Shown: positions 44,101 to 52,539, counted from the first letter of the stretch. The stretch is DNA of 64,000 nucleotides from Gammaproteobacteria bacterium (GCA_020445405.1 JAGRGQ010000001.1:141112-205111), one strand, 5' to 3'. The notes: generated from the sequence alone by a model not told the origin. Translations and numbers: made by a program.

Positions 44101-45681
44101 ATCGCCCCAGGGTGCCGGCGAGTGCGCCATGCGGCTGCGCAGCTCGCCACCGGCAGCCCGCCACAGGAAGTCGGCCATCTCCTGGGCCAGTCCGTCACCG
44201 CCGGTTCCAGATATCCGGTGGAATGCCAGCGCGATGGCGTCTTCCGGACCCAGATCGGGCTGATCTTCATGACTGCCGGATAATCCCCACTCGTCCAGTT
44301 CGGGGTAGTTCCGGCGGAGCCGGTCCAGCAGAGCCTGGCGTTTGGGATACGGGTCGGCACCCGGATCGAAGCGGACGCCCAGATAGACCCGCCTCTTCTG
44401 AATCCTCTCCACCTGATGACAGAGTTCGACCAGATCCGAGGCGCGCAGTGGCAGCCCGCCCAGTCCATAGAGCACGGATAGCAGCCGGGGACGGTTCCGC
44501 CCGTCTCGGCCGATAGCCGTCGACAGCGCCCGCAGCAGGGGAGGATCGGATGTCGCCGGGGAATCCAGGCGCTCCAGAATACAAACCGTCTTTGCTTTTT
44601 CCAGCTTTTCCGCGATCAACCCACTGGGAAAAGGCTGCACGGTGCGTATACCGAGCACACCAATCTTCAGCTTCCGGGTTGAACGGAGTCGATCAGCCAC
44701 TGCTTCTGCCGTCTCGATGGCCGATCCCAAGGCTACCAGTATCAGACCCGCATCGCTGAGCCGATAGTCGCTGACCTCGGCGTATTGGCGTCCGCTGCGG
44801 CGGGCAAACAGTTCGATGGATTCCGTCACTGATTTGGCCAGCGTCTCTTCCAGATAGAGCCGGGACGCGGCCTTTCCCAGTCCCCAGATCTCGGTTGGCT
44901 GCACGCTGCCCAGCATGACAGGCCTGTCGGAGTTGTACCAGCGCGGTAGCCGTCGGCGTTCACTGCCGAACAGCAGTTTCTCGGCTGGGATAGCGCTGGG
45001 AACCGGATCATCGGGCCGTCCCAGGAAATCTTCGAGCAGCTGCCAGGAGGGCAGATTGACCTGTTGCGGCGCCGCTGCGGTCTGCTCGCGGTCCATGAAC
45101 ACCAGACCGGGCAGCAGCGTCTGTTCAGCTACCCTGCGTGCAATCAGGGAAAAATCGACCGCTTCCTGCACATTGGCCGCGCACAGCAGAAAGCAACCGC
45201 TCTCTGCGCTCAGGTGAAGCGCTTCGTGACCGCTGCCCAGCGCTGCGGATGCGCCGCCTGTTGCGCGATTTTCGACATGTATGACAAGCGGCAGATGCCG
45301 CCCGGCCATGGTTGCCAGCAGATCCTGAAGGGAGGCTGCCTCCTGCCCGGATATGAATGCAGTGGCCCGTACTCCAGACTGTGCCAGCCCGGCTGCGGAC
45401 GCCAGTGCGCCTCTGGGCCCCTCGGCAGCAACGGTGGTGAGCCGACTCTGATGTTCATCGTCCTGTCTGCGGCACTGCTCGGTACGCCAGGTCATCGCGG
45501 CGATATCGTTTGGCGCGGACGCGCCCAGACCGGCAGCCTGGCTGACAGCCGCCTCCATCAGGGCGACGGCACTGTTTCCGTCGAGCACTGCAGCGAAACC
45601 GTTATCACTTTTCACGGATTGGGATCGACTGCCGAGCAGGCGCTTTAGCAGCCTTAGGGACGAATCAGTGAAGCTGTGCAT
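41137..45681 (-). CDS. 1514-aa degenerate pyruvate:ferredoxin oxidoreductase-like protein in the rnf operon
   Basis: By eye it follows PFOR (NifJ) from end to end: VLDGNSAVALMEAA like the PFOR start, a conserved Glu in TVAAEGPRGALASAAGL, NVQEAVDFSLIARR, and LYGLGGLPLRASDLVELC. Two ferredoxin-type [4Fe-4S] motifs follow: CTGCGACWTLCP (Cys765) and CKGCGICVSNC (Cys898). The TPP site has decayed: YPITP is absent near the start, and GDGWAYDIGYGG reads GSSSLLAGRGLS (from Gly1195). Most Cys of the catalytic-proximal cluster are missing. The chemistry is probably lost and electron transfer kept. A C-terminal coiled coil (about 1445-1495) is extra. It overlaps rnfB by 17 bases. Confidence 0.7.
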   Translation of the reverse strand: MHSFTDSSLRLLKRLLGSRSQSVKSDNGFAAVLDGNSAVALMEAAVSQAAGLGASAPNDIAAMTWRTEQCRRQDDEHQSRLTTVAAEGPRGALASAAGLAQSGVRATAFISGQEAASLQDLLATMAGRHLPLVIHVENRATGGASAALGSGHEALHLSAESGCFLLCAANVQEAVDFSLIARRVAEQTLLPGLVFMDREQTAAAPQQVNLPSWQLLEDFLGRPDDPVPSAIPAEKLLFGSERRRLPRWYNSDRPVMLGSVQPTEIWGLGKAASRLYLEETLAKSVTESIELFARRSGRQYAEVSDYRLSDAGLILVALGSAIETAEAVADRLRSTRKLKIGVLGIRTVQPFPSGLIAEKLEKAKTVCILERLDSPATSDPPLLRALSTAIGRDGRNRPRLLSVLYGLGGLPLRASDLVELCHQVERIQKRRVYLGVRFDPGADPYPKRQALLDRLRRNYPELDEWGLSGSHEDQPDLGPEDAIALAFHRISGTGGDGLAQEMADFLWRAAGGELRSRMAHSPAPWGDACIDWFIWAPGKLRDPGDRLPVDLAIVTDSAIDTIASGLELNQQGCLLLEQAGADDIRLPPELIVCLQRRGGRLYCVDSHKADGDAGLRRERLLGATLGILLERALLETGFRRLLSHRETVLSDLSEDARNARLHAFREGFDQLISVDPATLTALPTDALTNADMIPPQLHRMGNIDDNYDSLPRFWDQTGVLYRDRKSSRLTPDPYLAIGALPPLSAAFRQFDRLRKTLPVLDAEACTGCGACWTLCPDGAVGVTALEPGALLETGMRVTGMEALRPLSSNLSKRMAANCRVRGAAPVTAGELLDGAFDWMLQQSLPEPRKQLLAEAQEKIVGALGTLPMALTDALYREPETQLNGSGTVLFLAVNPAICKGCGICVSNCEPGAMTLGNQTRELAAEAKRNWKNWEQLPETTQATMEQAGAGSLPGKPAAALMAQRFRCSLGAGDGAEPGSGERLALRLLLATAVARQQPLMTAFIADVGAVREKLSNLIRKMLADALPADDLDALATGLDSVDTRETDLTSFINETEGTIDARIDALRLRRLVSLAQKLRDLSWQLAEGRQGFGRAGLGLVLCSNLPAGWAGVFPDNPFAVPVTVDTTGDAAQYAAGLLQGQLQQALEGFVLMRKARVELESPADAARLWSTLDNLGWDDLTMEERALCPPVIVVGSSSLLAGRGLSQLSGIMAGNLPIKFIVFPELDFGLAAGANTGLPLSPIQDTGMDLALLTLAWRSSLNAQCSVGYPEHLAATVETALNFPGPALIQIHAPSPGRHGFPADQTVMQARLAVKTRTFPLFLYDPGAEGVFGSRFSLAENPDPDSGWLSDESGQPVTTAHWMLGERRFAQWLSRLPADAPDTLPLAEYLALPEMSRAGKEPFIPDSGMHTATVRYRVKAPLVTVCEERLRCWRTLQEIAGLVTPFTRRVEQQAQQNVAAAHRTALENMQSSYEARISELKRELLEQSRSEIRMRLMAMAGYDATSEGKSHAPL

Positions 45682-46528
45682 AACGGTTCTCCCTTCGGGT
45701 CATGGCAGATCCCTGATCGGTAAACTGAGGACCTTCGAGCCACTGAATAGCGCCGGTGGGGCAGCGAAACGTGGCATCCGGCAGCGCCGGTCCACCGGCC
45801 GAGTAGTCGACCAGGGGCAGATTCTCCACCATCTGTATCAAACCCTGCGCGGCGTCGGCTGCGCATCGGCCACAGGCGTCACAGGCGACTTTGCAAAGCG
45901 CCATGGCCGCGTCGCCGCGCAACGGGGTGCTGCACTGTACGAACAACTTCTGCGCCAGCGGGGCCAACACAAACAGATTGCGCGGGCAGGCCTCGACGCA
46001 ATCCCCGCATGCCGTGCACTTATCGATATCCACTTCCGGCAGTCCGTTCCGGTTTAAATGTATCGCGTCGAAATCACAGGCTATGCCGCAGTCGCCGAGC
46101 CCCAGGCAGCCCCAGGAGCAGCCTTTACCTCCACCGGAAACGCTGGCGGCGGCGCGGCAGTTTTCGAATCCCCGGTATTCGGCGATCTGGTAAGCCTGAT
46201 TTTTACCGCCCGCACAGCGCAGGCGCGCGACACGCCGTTCCTGCTGTCCCGGATCGACATCGAGCAGATCGGCGACCGCATCGATGGTATCCGCGCTCGC
46301 CACTGTGCACTGGCTCGGTTTGAGCGTACCCAATACCAGTTTTTCGGCAAATGCATGACATCCGGGTTGGCCGCAGGCACCGCAGTTGGAGCCGGGCAAC
46401 AGCATCTCCGTCTCCTCGATCCTGGGATCCTCCACAACCTTCAGAAAACGGTAGGCAACCGCCAGAATCACCGAAAAAAAGAGTCCTAACCCGGCCATGA
46501 TGGCCGGTGCAACAAGCAGGCCGCTCAT
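45665..46528 (-). CDS. rnfB: Rnf complex subunit B (ferredoxin-interacting)
   Basis: 287 residues from the ATG at 46528, which overlaps the stop of the preceding gene as ATGA. A membrane helix (about 8-27) comes first, then the Fe-S domain GSNCGACGQPGCHAFAEKL, the Cys-rich GCSWGCLGLGDC, KCTACGDCVEACP and CKVACDACGRC. The long multi-cluster form with GCxGxGDC resembles the clostridial/Bacteroides RnfB rather than the about 190-residue gammaproteobacterial one. RnfB is the usual ferredoxin port of the complex. Confidence 0.93.
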   Translation of the reverse strand: MSGLLVAPAIMAGLGLFFSVILAVAYRFLKVVEDPRIEETEMLLPGSNCGACGQPGCHAFAEKLVLGTLKPSQCTVASADTIDAVADLLDVDPGQQERRVARLRCAGGKNQAYQIAEYRGFENCRAAASVSGGGKGCSWGCLGLGDCGIACDFDAIHLNRNGLPEVDIDKCTACGDCVEACPRNLFVLAPLAQKLFVQCSTPLRGDAAMALCKVACDACGRCAADAAQGLIQMVENLPLVDYSAGGPALPDATFRCPTGAIQWLEGPQFTDQGSAMTRRENRYAQLH

Positions 46529-49047
46529 TGGTTGAACGGTGCCGCTCGTTGGATCAGGGCGTCCAGACCGGGTTCGTCTGGATTCAGGGGCATACCGGGA
46601 TGAATGCATTTTGCCGGGCACAGCTCCGCCGCCGCGACCAGCTGTGCGTAGGTGCCGTTGCTGGGGTCACCCATCAGCGCCTGCTTCTCCTCGTTGTAGA
46701 TAAACAGCTGGGAATTGATCTTGAGACAGTCGTTGCAGCTGGTGCACAGCGGCGTATCAATCCAGGGCTCGTCGAAGTTGAGGCTCTCTTCGATCTCCGC
46801 GTCGGGAATCTGTTGCGGTGCCGGGATCTGCTCCGTTTCTGCTTCCGACGCAGTCTGATTGGCGGATACGACTCTGGTTGACGCAACGGCAGGAGCAGGG
46901 TGGGGGAGGGCTCCGGTATCCAGCCCGAGGAGCATATCGGTCAGCCGCTGCATCGCTTCGCCAGCCGCTTCGTTGCGAACGCGATTGAGTTCCGCAGCAT
47001 GATCGGCGAGCATAAGCTCACGTTTTTCCGCCGCTTGCTGCCGCTCCTGCAGACGGGTCTCCTCCACCGCCCGCTCTACGTATTTGTTGCGAATGCCGGC
47101 CATCTCCTGGAGCGCGCGCCAGTAATTTCTTCGGTCCCGGGCGGCATTGGTGACCTCGATCGAAACCACCAGCCTGTGCAGTATCAGATTGCTGTCCACA
47201 GCCCAGACAAACGGAACCAGATTTCGCGTCTGTTCCGGATTCATCGACAGATAGAGATCCACCGGTGTCAGTGCATCCGAGTCGCATTCCGCCGGAATGT
47301 AACGGAAATAGTCACGCAGTCGCGCAATCAGCAGAATGTAGTCGGCAAAAGTGAAACCCAGTTCTCCGTCGACCGTCAGGCCGTTTTCGTCCAGATAACG
47401 GAAAGGGTGTACCGGCCAGTCGATTTCAGCCTGTGGGTTTTCACTGAAATCCATACGCGCCGCCGCCGAATCCCCGGCTGACGGGTTGATGCGAAAAAAC
47501 GGGTGGGCACGACTCTCGATAGCGGCCCCTGCCACCAGCCAGGCATTCAGCGTCACCAGTTTGCTGGGGGGGCGCATGCCGGTATTTATCACATGCAGAC
47601 TGGTGCGCGCGGTTTCGAATGCTGAATTGAAGCAGTCCAGCAGATGTTCATGACGCGCTGGCGAAGACTGGGTCACGACCGCCTGTCTGTGAGCTATTCC
47701 CAGATAACCCAGTTCGGTGCGAAACGACTGAAACGGACCTTCGTTGGGTGCGGCGCCGGGGTTGTTATGCGGTTGAACGCGAATCAGTATCTGCACCGGC
47801 CTGCCCGAACTCAATAAACGGGAGAGCGAGCGCAGTCCATCCCCCGCGACCTGATCTGCGGATCCCAACGCAATGGTTGTCGGCACCAGCAGCAATTCAT
47901 CCTCGGAGAAGGAGTCCCAGTGAAAATTCGCAAACCAGGGATCGTGTATCTCGGTATTGTAAACGCCCTTTATCTCCAGCTCTGCGATGCGCACGGCACA
48001 GTAGATATCCGCAAGTTCATCTGCTTTGAGATCGAATATCTCCATCGCCTTGGCGCATGGATCCTGATCGGTCAATGCTTCACAGAAGGCTGACTCGCTT
48101 ACCCAGTTGTTTTCCAGCGAACCGATGTGCACGAACCGAACCAGGACCGGATCCGGTTGCCAGCTCTCCAGAATCGAAAGGACCCGCTGGATGCGTTTAC
48201 GCCGCTCCACTGACATCTGCTGAGTGCCGTGAGAGTGATCCATTACCGCGGAGAGGGCCGCGGGGTCGAAATATTCGCTCCCCAGTCCGATACTGTCCCG
48301 GGCGACACGGGGTTCTATGGATTCATCCGATTTTTCCCACTCCACCTCGAACAGCTGCTTGAGACCATGAATGCATTGTTCGATATGCTCCTGAAAACGG
48401 GCTCTGCGCGGAAGCACCTGACTCAACACGGTATGAATCAGCAGATGGAGAGCGGGATAACGGCCGTAACCGAGCAGTGACGCACCTTCGGGCAGCTGCT
48501 GCTGCAGTCGTTCCAGGTCCTGTTTAAGGTTGTGCCCGGATTCGCCCGAAAGATGCAGATGCGCCTCCAGTGCGTTTGCTGACTGCGCCAGCATATCGAC
48601 CGCAGCCACCGGTCCCTCTCTGTTCGCCAGGCTCTCGCGTATCCGGTGCCCGAGCCAGGGCAGGTGGTCCTTGAGAATCCGGCCGGTCTCTTTTCCGGGA
48701 GCGAACGCTGCGGTTGCGTTTTGCAGCCACTGGTCGAACGGTTGCACAGATTCCGTATCGGCCGGCTGCTCGTTACCGGTGTACTGGCAGAGTAGAAGAG
48801 GGTAGTTGTAGCGCAGCCTGGCGCTGTCCCTGTAAGGATTCAACAACGCCGGGAGAAGATCGTCATCGACTTTTACCAGATGTTCACTCGCAGCCGGGTC
48901 CCCCAGATGAAAATGGCGCAGCGTGAACATCAGCTCGCGGGTGGCTTTGGCGTCCTTGACCGCGACGGTCAGCCGCGGCAGGCCCTCAGGATTCACCTCC
49001 TCAACCCGGACTTCATCCTCTTCCTGGACTGACAGTTTCGTCGACAT
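46525..49047 (-). CDS. 840-aa ferredoxin-tailed partner protein of the PFOR-like gene
   Basis: About 840 residues from the ATG at 49047 (GGAGG 12 bases upstream; a start 18 codons earlier is possible). The N-terminal about 370 residues are unrecognised. The middle resembles a TPP-type alpha/beta domain (LLVPTTIALGSADQVAGDG). Further on it carries the same module as the end of the 1514-aa protein, including W-R-x-L-Q-E-x-A-G (about 643; about 1432 in the other). After a coiled coil, residues 768-825 form a one-cluster ferredoxin (CTSCNDC ... CP). It lies between korB and rnfB in one operon, which suggests an electron-carrier or docking role. Confidence 0.6.
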   Translation of the reverse strand: MSTKLSVQEEDEVRVEEVNPEGLPRLTVAVKDAKATRELMFTLRHFHLGDPAASEHLVKVDDDLLPALLNPYRDSARLRYNYPLLLCQYTGNEQPADTESVQPFDQWLQNATAAFAPGKETGRILKDHLPWLGHRIRESLANREGPVAAVDMLAQSANALEAHLHLSGESGHNLKQDLERLQQQLPEGASLLGYGRYPALHLLIHTVLSQVLPRRARFQEHIEQCIHGLKQLFEVEWEKSDESIEPRVARDSIGLGSEYFDPAALSAVMDHSHGTQQMSVERRKRIQRVLSILESWQPDPVLVRFVHIGSLENNWVSESAFCEALTDQDPCAKAMEIFDLKADELADIYCAVRIAELEIKGVYNTEIHDPWFANFHWDSFSEDELLLVPTTIALGSADQVAGDGLRSLSRLLSSGRPVQILIRVQPHNNPGAAPNEGPFQSFRTELGYLGIAHRQAVVTQSSPARHEHLLDCFNSAFETARTSLHVINTGMRPPSKLVTLNAWLVAGAAIESRAHPFFRINPSAGDSAAARMDFSENPQAEIDWPVHPFRYLDENGLTVDGELGFTFADYILLIARLRDYFRYIPAECDSDALTPVDLYLSMNPEQTRNLVPFVWAVDSNLILHRLVVSIEVTNAARDRRNYWRALQEMAGIRNKYVERAVEETRLQERQQAAEKRELMLADHAAELNRVRNEAAGEAMQRLTDMLLGLDTGALPHPAPAVASTRVVSANQTASEAETEQIPAPQQIPDAEIEESLNFDEPWIDTPLCTSCNDCLKINSQLFIYNEEKQALMGDPSNGTYAQLVAAAELCPAKCIHPGMPLNPDEPGLDALIQRAAPFNQ

Positions 49048-49124
49048 TGTTACAGAAGCCCTCCCGGTCTCCGCAATGGGTTCGCACCCATTGCCAGTCA
49101 TCCCGTGGCAATCAGGATTTCGCT

Positions 49125-50078
49125 CTAAATGGTGAACCGATCCAGTGCGGCATTGAGGCCCGCCAGTCTTTTCCTGGCGGTGAATTCCACACCGCGACTG
49201 GTGAGCGTTTCGTAACAGGGTGCATCAGGATTCCGGTACAGCAGGCCGACCGGAACCCGGGAAACGTCCTGGGCAATCTCCCGAGCAGCGGAGAGGTCGG
49301 ACGGATCGTGTTCGATCAAATTGGAAAACTGGCGTTTCGCGGAAGCGTCTATCGGTATTCCGTTTTCATGCTGCAACAGCAGTACCCGGTCGGGGTCGTT
49401 CTGCAGCGATTTCGAGAGTGAATCCGAAAACACCGGACAGCGCTGTATGATCCGTACAAAGCCGGTTCCTTTGTGACGATGAGCGGCCTTGATTACTTCG
49501 TACAGCAAAGGTGGACTCCAGTCCACGACCTGCGCAACGAATGAGACATTGGTGATCCCCAGCGTGACTGACAGTGGATTGAGCGGCGGCAGGATGGCGC
49601 CGCCCGGATGGGTGTTGGTCTTGAAGCCCAGCGGACTGGTAGGGGATGTCTGCTTCTTGGTCAGGCCGTATACGCCGTTGTCGAAGACCAGCAGCGTCAT
49701 ATCCATGTTATAGCGTATGGCATGGATCCAGTGGGCGGTGCCGATGGAGAAACAGTCGCCGTCCCCGGTGGAAACCCAGACATCCAGTTCGGGGCGCCGG
49801 CTCTTGATGCCGCATGCGATGGGCAGGGCGCGCCCATGCAGTCCGTGAAAGCCGAAGGTGCCCATATAATGGGGCATTCGGCTGGAGCAGCCGATACCGG
49901 AGACGCACACTGTGGTCTCCGGTGGTATCTGTTCATCCCGCAGAATCTTGTGCACCGCGGTCAGTATGCCGTGGTCGCCGCAGCCGGGACACCAGCGTGC
50001 CTCCCCCCCGGCATAGTCACCGATCGTGAAATAGCGTTCAAAGACTTCGAGCGACCAGTCTGCATTCATTCCGAACAT
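49125..50078 (-). CDS. korB: 2-oxoglutarate:ferredoxin oxidoreductase beta subunit
   Basis: 317 residues with the proximal-cluster motif RWCPGCGDHGIL, the further Cys in GIGCSSRMPHYMGTFGFHGLHGRA, and a TPP-binding site running from TGDGDCFSIGTAHWIHA to DNGVYGLTKKQTSPTSP. It binds thiamine diphosphate and an Fe-S cluster. With KorA it carboxylates succinyl-CoA to 2-oxoglutarate using reduced ferredoxin. ATG at 50078 is 6 bp from korA; an ATG three codons on has better-placed AAAGAG. Pyruvate synthase is a less likely alternative. Confidence 0.9.
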   Translation of the reverse strand: MFGMNADWSLEVFERYFTIGDYAGGEARWCPGCGDHGILTAVHKILRDEQIPPETTVCVSGIGCSSRMPHYMGTFGFHGLHGRALPIACGIKSRRPELDVWVSTGDGDCFSIGTAHWIHAIRYNMDMTLLVFDNGVYGLTKKQTSPTSPLGFKTNTHPGGAILPPLNPLSVTLGITNVSFVAQVVDWSPPLLYEVIKAAHRHKGTGFVRIIQRCPVFSDSLSKSLQNDPDRVLLLQHENGIPIDASAKRQFSNLIEHDPSDLSAAREIAQDVSRVPVGLLYRNPDAPCYETLTSRGVEFTARKRLAGLNAALDRFTI

Positions 50079-50084
50079 CTCTTT

Positions 50085-51971
50085 TTAACCCTCCATTGAC
50101 GCCAACCGCTGCAGCAGCACCTGGTGGATCATCCCCGGCTGCAGCGGGGCGCCGAGAACAACCGACCAGCAATCCACATCGACCAGTGTCTGAGCCCGTA
50201 ACAGCCAGGCAAGCTGGGAATAGCGCCGGTTATCCGGTGTGATGAGCGGAGCTGCGGGGTCATCGCTGTAGTTGATCTCCACCGTCATGACCTTACGGAA
50301 GCGGCTGAATATCTGTTTCAGTCCCGGTTCCAGCGGTGACAGGAAGCGTAAGTGCACTGATGAAACTTTGTGGCCCTGTTCCCTGGCGCGGTCCACCGCC
50401 TCCTCAATCGCACCCAGAGTGGAACCCCAGCCCACCACCAACAGTTCGCCCTCAGGATCACCGTACACCTTAGGTGGTTTCAGGGTACCGGCGAGGGCGG
50501 CCAGCTTGCGGCTGCGCATATCGCAACCCAGCTGGTTCGACTTGGAATCGTAAGCGACTTTACTCTCGTTGGTATGCGCCAGACCGGTCAGAACATAGTG
50601 GCCACCCACCATCCCTGGAATCGGTCGGGGCGAAAGCCCGGTTTCCGCATCCCAGTCGTAGGGGGGCACCGTCGGGTCCCACTCCGTCTGGTCGATGGGG
50701 GGTGCCAGCCACTCAGTGCTCGGTTCGGGACGCGGATAGGGCTGTTGCCCGGTCGCGAGGTTGGCATCGGTCAGCAGTACCACGGGGGTGCGGAACGTCT
50801 CGGCCAGGCGGCGGCTCATGACCACAAAATGCAGGCACTCTTCAATGGTGGCTGCGGCCACCACGACTTTGGGCGCATCCCCGGGTTCGCCGAAAATGGA
50901 GGCCAGCAGGTCGCCCTGTTCGACTTTAGTGGGCAGTCCTGTGGACGGTCCGCCACGCTGTACAATAGCCAGCACCAGGGGAATTTCCGCCATCACCGCC
51001 AATGCCAGTATCTCGGTTTTCAACGCGAGTCCCGGCCCCGAGGTAATGGTACAGGCGGTCTTTCCCGCATAAGAGGAGCCAATGGCGAAGCCGATGGCGG
51101 CGATCTCATCCTCGGCCTGGTGAACGAACCCTCCGACTTCATGGAATACATCCGCCAGGTAGTGCGATGCGGAGGTGGCGGGCGTAATCGGATACATCGA
51201 GACCAGTTCCATACCGGACGCCATGACACCCAGACCAAGTGCGGTATTGCCATTGGTCACGATGAATCGTTTCTGCCCCTGTTCCACCTGAGGGGGTACT
51301 TGATACTGCAAATCCAGGGATTCTCGTGCGAACTCGTATCCCGCCTGCAGCAGGCGGTGGTTCAGCTCCACGACCTTTTCGCTCTTGCGCTTGAAAATGA
51401 TCGAGATCTCACTGCGTGCTATCTCCAGATCCCTGGAATAGATGTGGCAAAGCATGCCCAGCACGAACATGTTTTTCCCCACCAGCGGGTTGGGTGTGAT
51501 CTCCCGACATGCCTCTTCCAGAGGCAGTTCGTGGACGATCAGACCGTTCTCCCTGAACTCCGCCAGTGCCCGATCATACTGTGCCTGAATTTCCGCTACC
51601 GGATCGTTCCGCCACTTGTTCTCTATCAGCAGCACTGTACCTGATTTATAGGCGCCGTTTGCAATCCGGGAATAGAGTACCTGTTCGTTGAAAGCCACAA
51701 CCAGGTCTGCCTGATCGCCCATATTGGTGATATGCTTTGAGCCGAGTCGGATACGGATGCCGCTGGCTCCAGCGGGAGAGCGGGCGGGCGGTTTGATCTC
51801 CGCGGGAATGATCTCCACGGTCCACACACCATTGCCCATTCTTGCGCTGACCGAGCCGAATGTCTGGCCTGCCTTTTGAGCGCCTTCACCGGAATCGCTG
51901 ACAATCTCGACGATATGCTCATGGATCAGTTCCGCACGCGGAACCGTCTCCACTACCTGTGATGCTTCCAT
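50085..51971 (-). CDS. korA: 2-oxoglutarate:ferredoxin oxidoreductase alpha subunit (gamma-alpha fusion)
   Basis: 628 residues. Residues 15-200 are the gamma domain (SGEGAQKAGQTFG ... ADLVVAFNEQ). From about 235 comes the alpha domain with MYPITPATSASHYLAD, HQAEDEIAAIGFAIGSSYAG, TSGPGLALKTE and QRGGPSTGLPTKVEQGDL. The fusion is usual in 2-oxoglutarate-specific enzymes. It is the first gene of the operon that runs through rnf to 36680. Family specificity is inferred from sequence pattern and context. Confidence 0.9.
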   Translation of the reverse strand: MEASQVVETVPRAELIHEHIVEIVSDSGEGAQKAGQTFGSVSARMGNGVWTVEIIPAEIKPPARSPAGASGIRIRLGSKHITNMGDQADLVVAFNEQVLYSRIANGAYKSGTVLLIENKWRNDPVAEIQAQYDRALAEFRENGLIVHELPLEEACREITPNPLVGKNMFVLGMLCHIYSRDLEIARSEISIIFKRKSEKVVELNHRLLQAGYEFARESLDLQYQVPPQVEQGQKRFIVTNGNTALGLGVMASGMELVSMYPITPATSASHYLADVFHEVGGFVHQAEDEIAAIGFAIGSSYAGKTACTITSGPGLALKTEILALAVMAEIPLVLAIVQRGGPSTGLPTKVEQGDLLASIFGEPGDAPKVVVAAATIEECLHFVVMSRRLAETFRTPVVLLTDANLATGQQPYPRPEPSTEWLAPPIDQTEWDPTVPPYDWDAETGLSPRPIPGMVGGHYVLTGLAHTNESKVAYDSKSNQLGCDMRSRKLAALAGTLKPPKVYGDPEGELLVVGWGSTLGAIEEAVDRAREQGHKVSSVHLRFLSPLEPGLKQIFSRFRKVMTVEINYSDDPAAPLITPDNRRYSQLAWLLRAQTLVDVDCWSVVLGAPLQPGMIHQVLLQRLASMEG

Positions 51972-52254
51972 TTAAAGCCCCTGTGTAATTTGGTTTTGAT
52001 GGACCGGATCTTTGCCCGGTTTCTCTGTATTCAGGGCAGCCCGGGTTGTAGTTGGAAATTTATTATCGTCTGTCCGCGGCTGAAAACTATTGAAAATGAA
52101 TTTCATGGGCGATGTCAAATAATTGTGCCTTATCCACGGCATGCTCAGATTGCATTTCCACGATAATCTTGTGTAATCTGTACTCCCCATCGATTGATTG
52201 TTATATTTTGGGTCAGTCAAAAACCATCAAATTTGAATTAAAGGATTGAAAAAA
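51972..52254. promoter_or_regulatory. Divergent control region of the kor-rnf operon and the zinc-ribbon gene
   Basis: 283 bases, AT-rich in the middle, between korA (minus) and the small zinc-ribbon gene (plus). It must hold the start of the 15-kb operon, but no confident -35/-10 pair was found by eye. Confidence 0.45.
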
Positions 52255-52449
52255 ATGGCGACATACGAGTGCAAAGTGTGTGGGATGAGTGTGAACGCGA
52301 CTTGCGGCAAGTGCGATGCACCCCTCAGGAACGGTACCCTGAAACTGGAGAATGGTACTGAAGTGCAAATATCCGAATGCCCGAATGGGCATGGAAAGAT
52401 CAAGTCGCCTCTATGCTGCGGTCAAGACATGACCTGCACCATCACCTGA
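52255..52449 (+). CDS. Small zinc-ribbon / rubredoxin-like Cys-rich protein
   Basis: 64 residues from the ATG at 52255 (AAAGGA about 10 bases upstream; a TTG three codons earlier is possible). Eight Cys lie in pairs: CKVCG, CGKC, then SEC, and CC near the end (KSPLCCGQDM). The layout points to a metal-binding ribbon; whether zinc or a redox-active iron cannot be told. It faces the kor-rnf operon and is followed by a clean hairpin. Confidence 0.7.
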   Translation: MATYECKVCGMSVNATCGKCDAPLRNGTLKLENGTEVQISECPNGHGKIKSPLCCGQDMTCTIT

Positions 52450-52511
52450 AGCCGGGTACGCGCGTACGCCGTGTACCGCAACTGAAGAATTTCTCATGTT
52501 CGTTATCCCCA

Positions 52512-52539
52512 TGACGTGTCGTCCTGTGACGACACGTCA
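52512..52539 (+). terminator. Hairpin terminator after the zinc-ribbon gene
   Basis: Perfect 12-bp stem (52512-52523 with 52528-52539) and CTGT loop, about 62 bp after the stop. It is followed only by a short ATTT. Confidence 0.6.
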
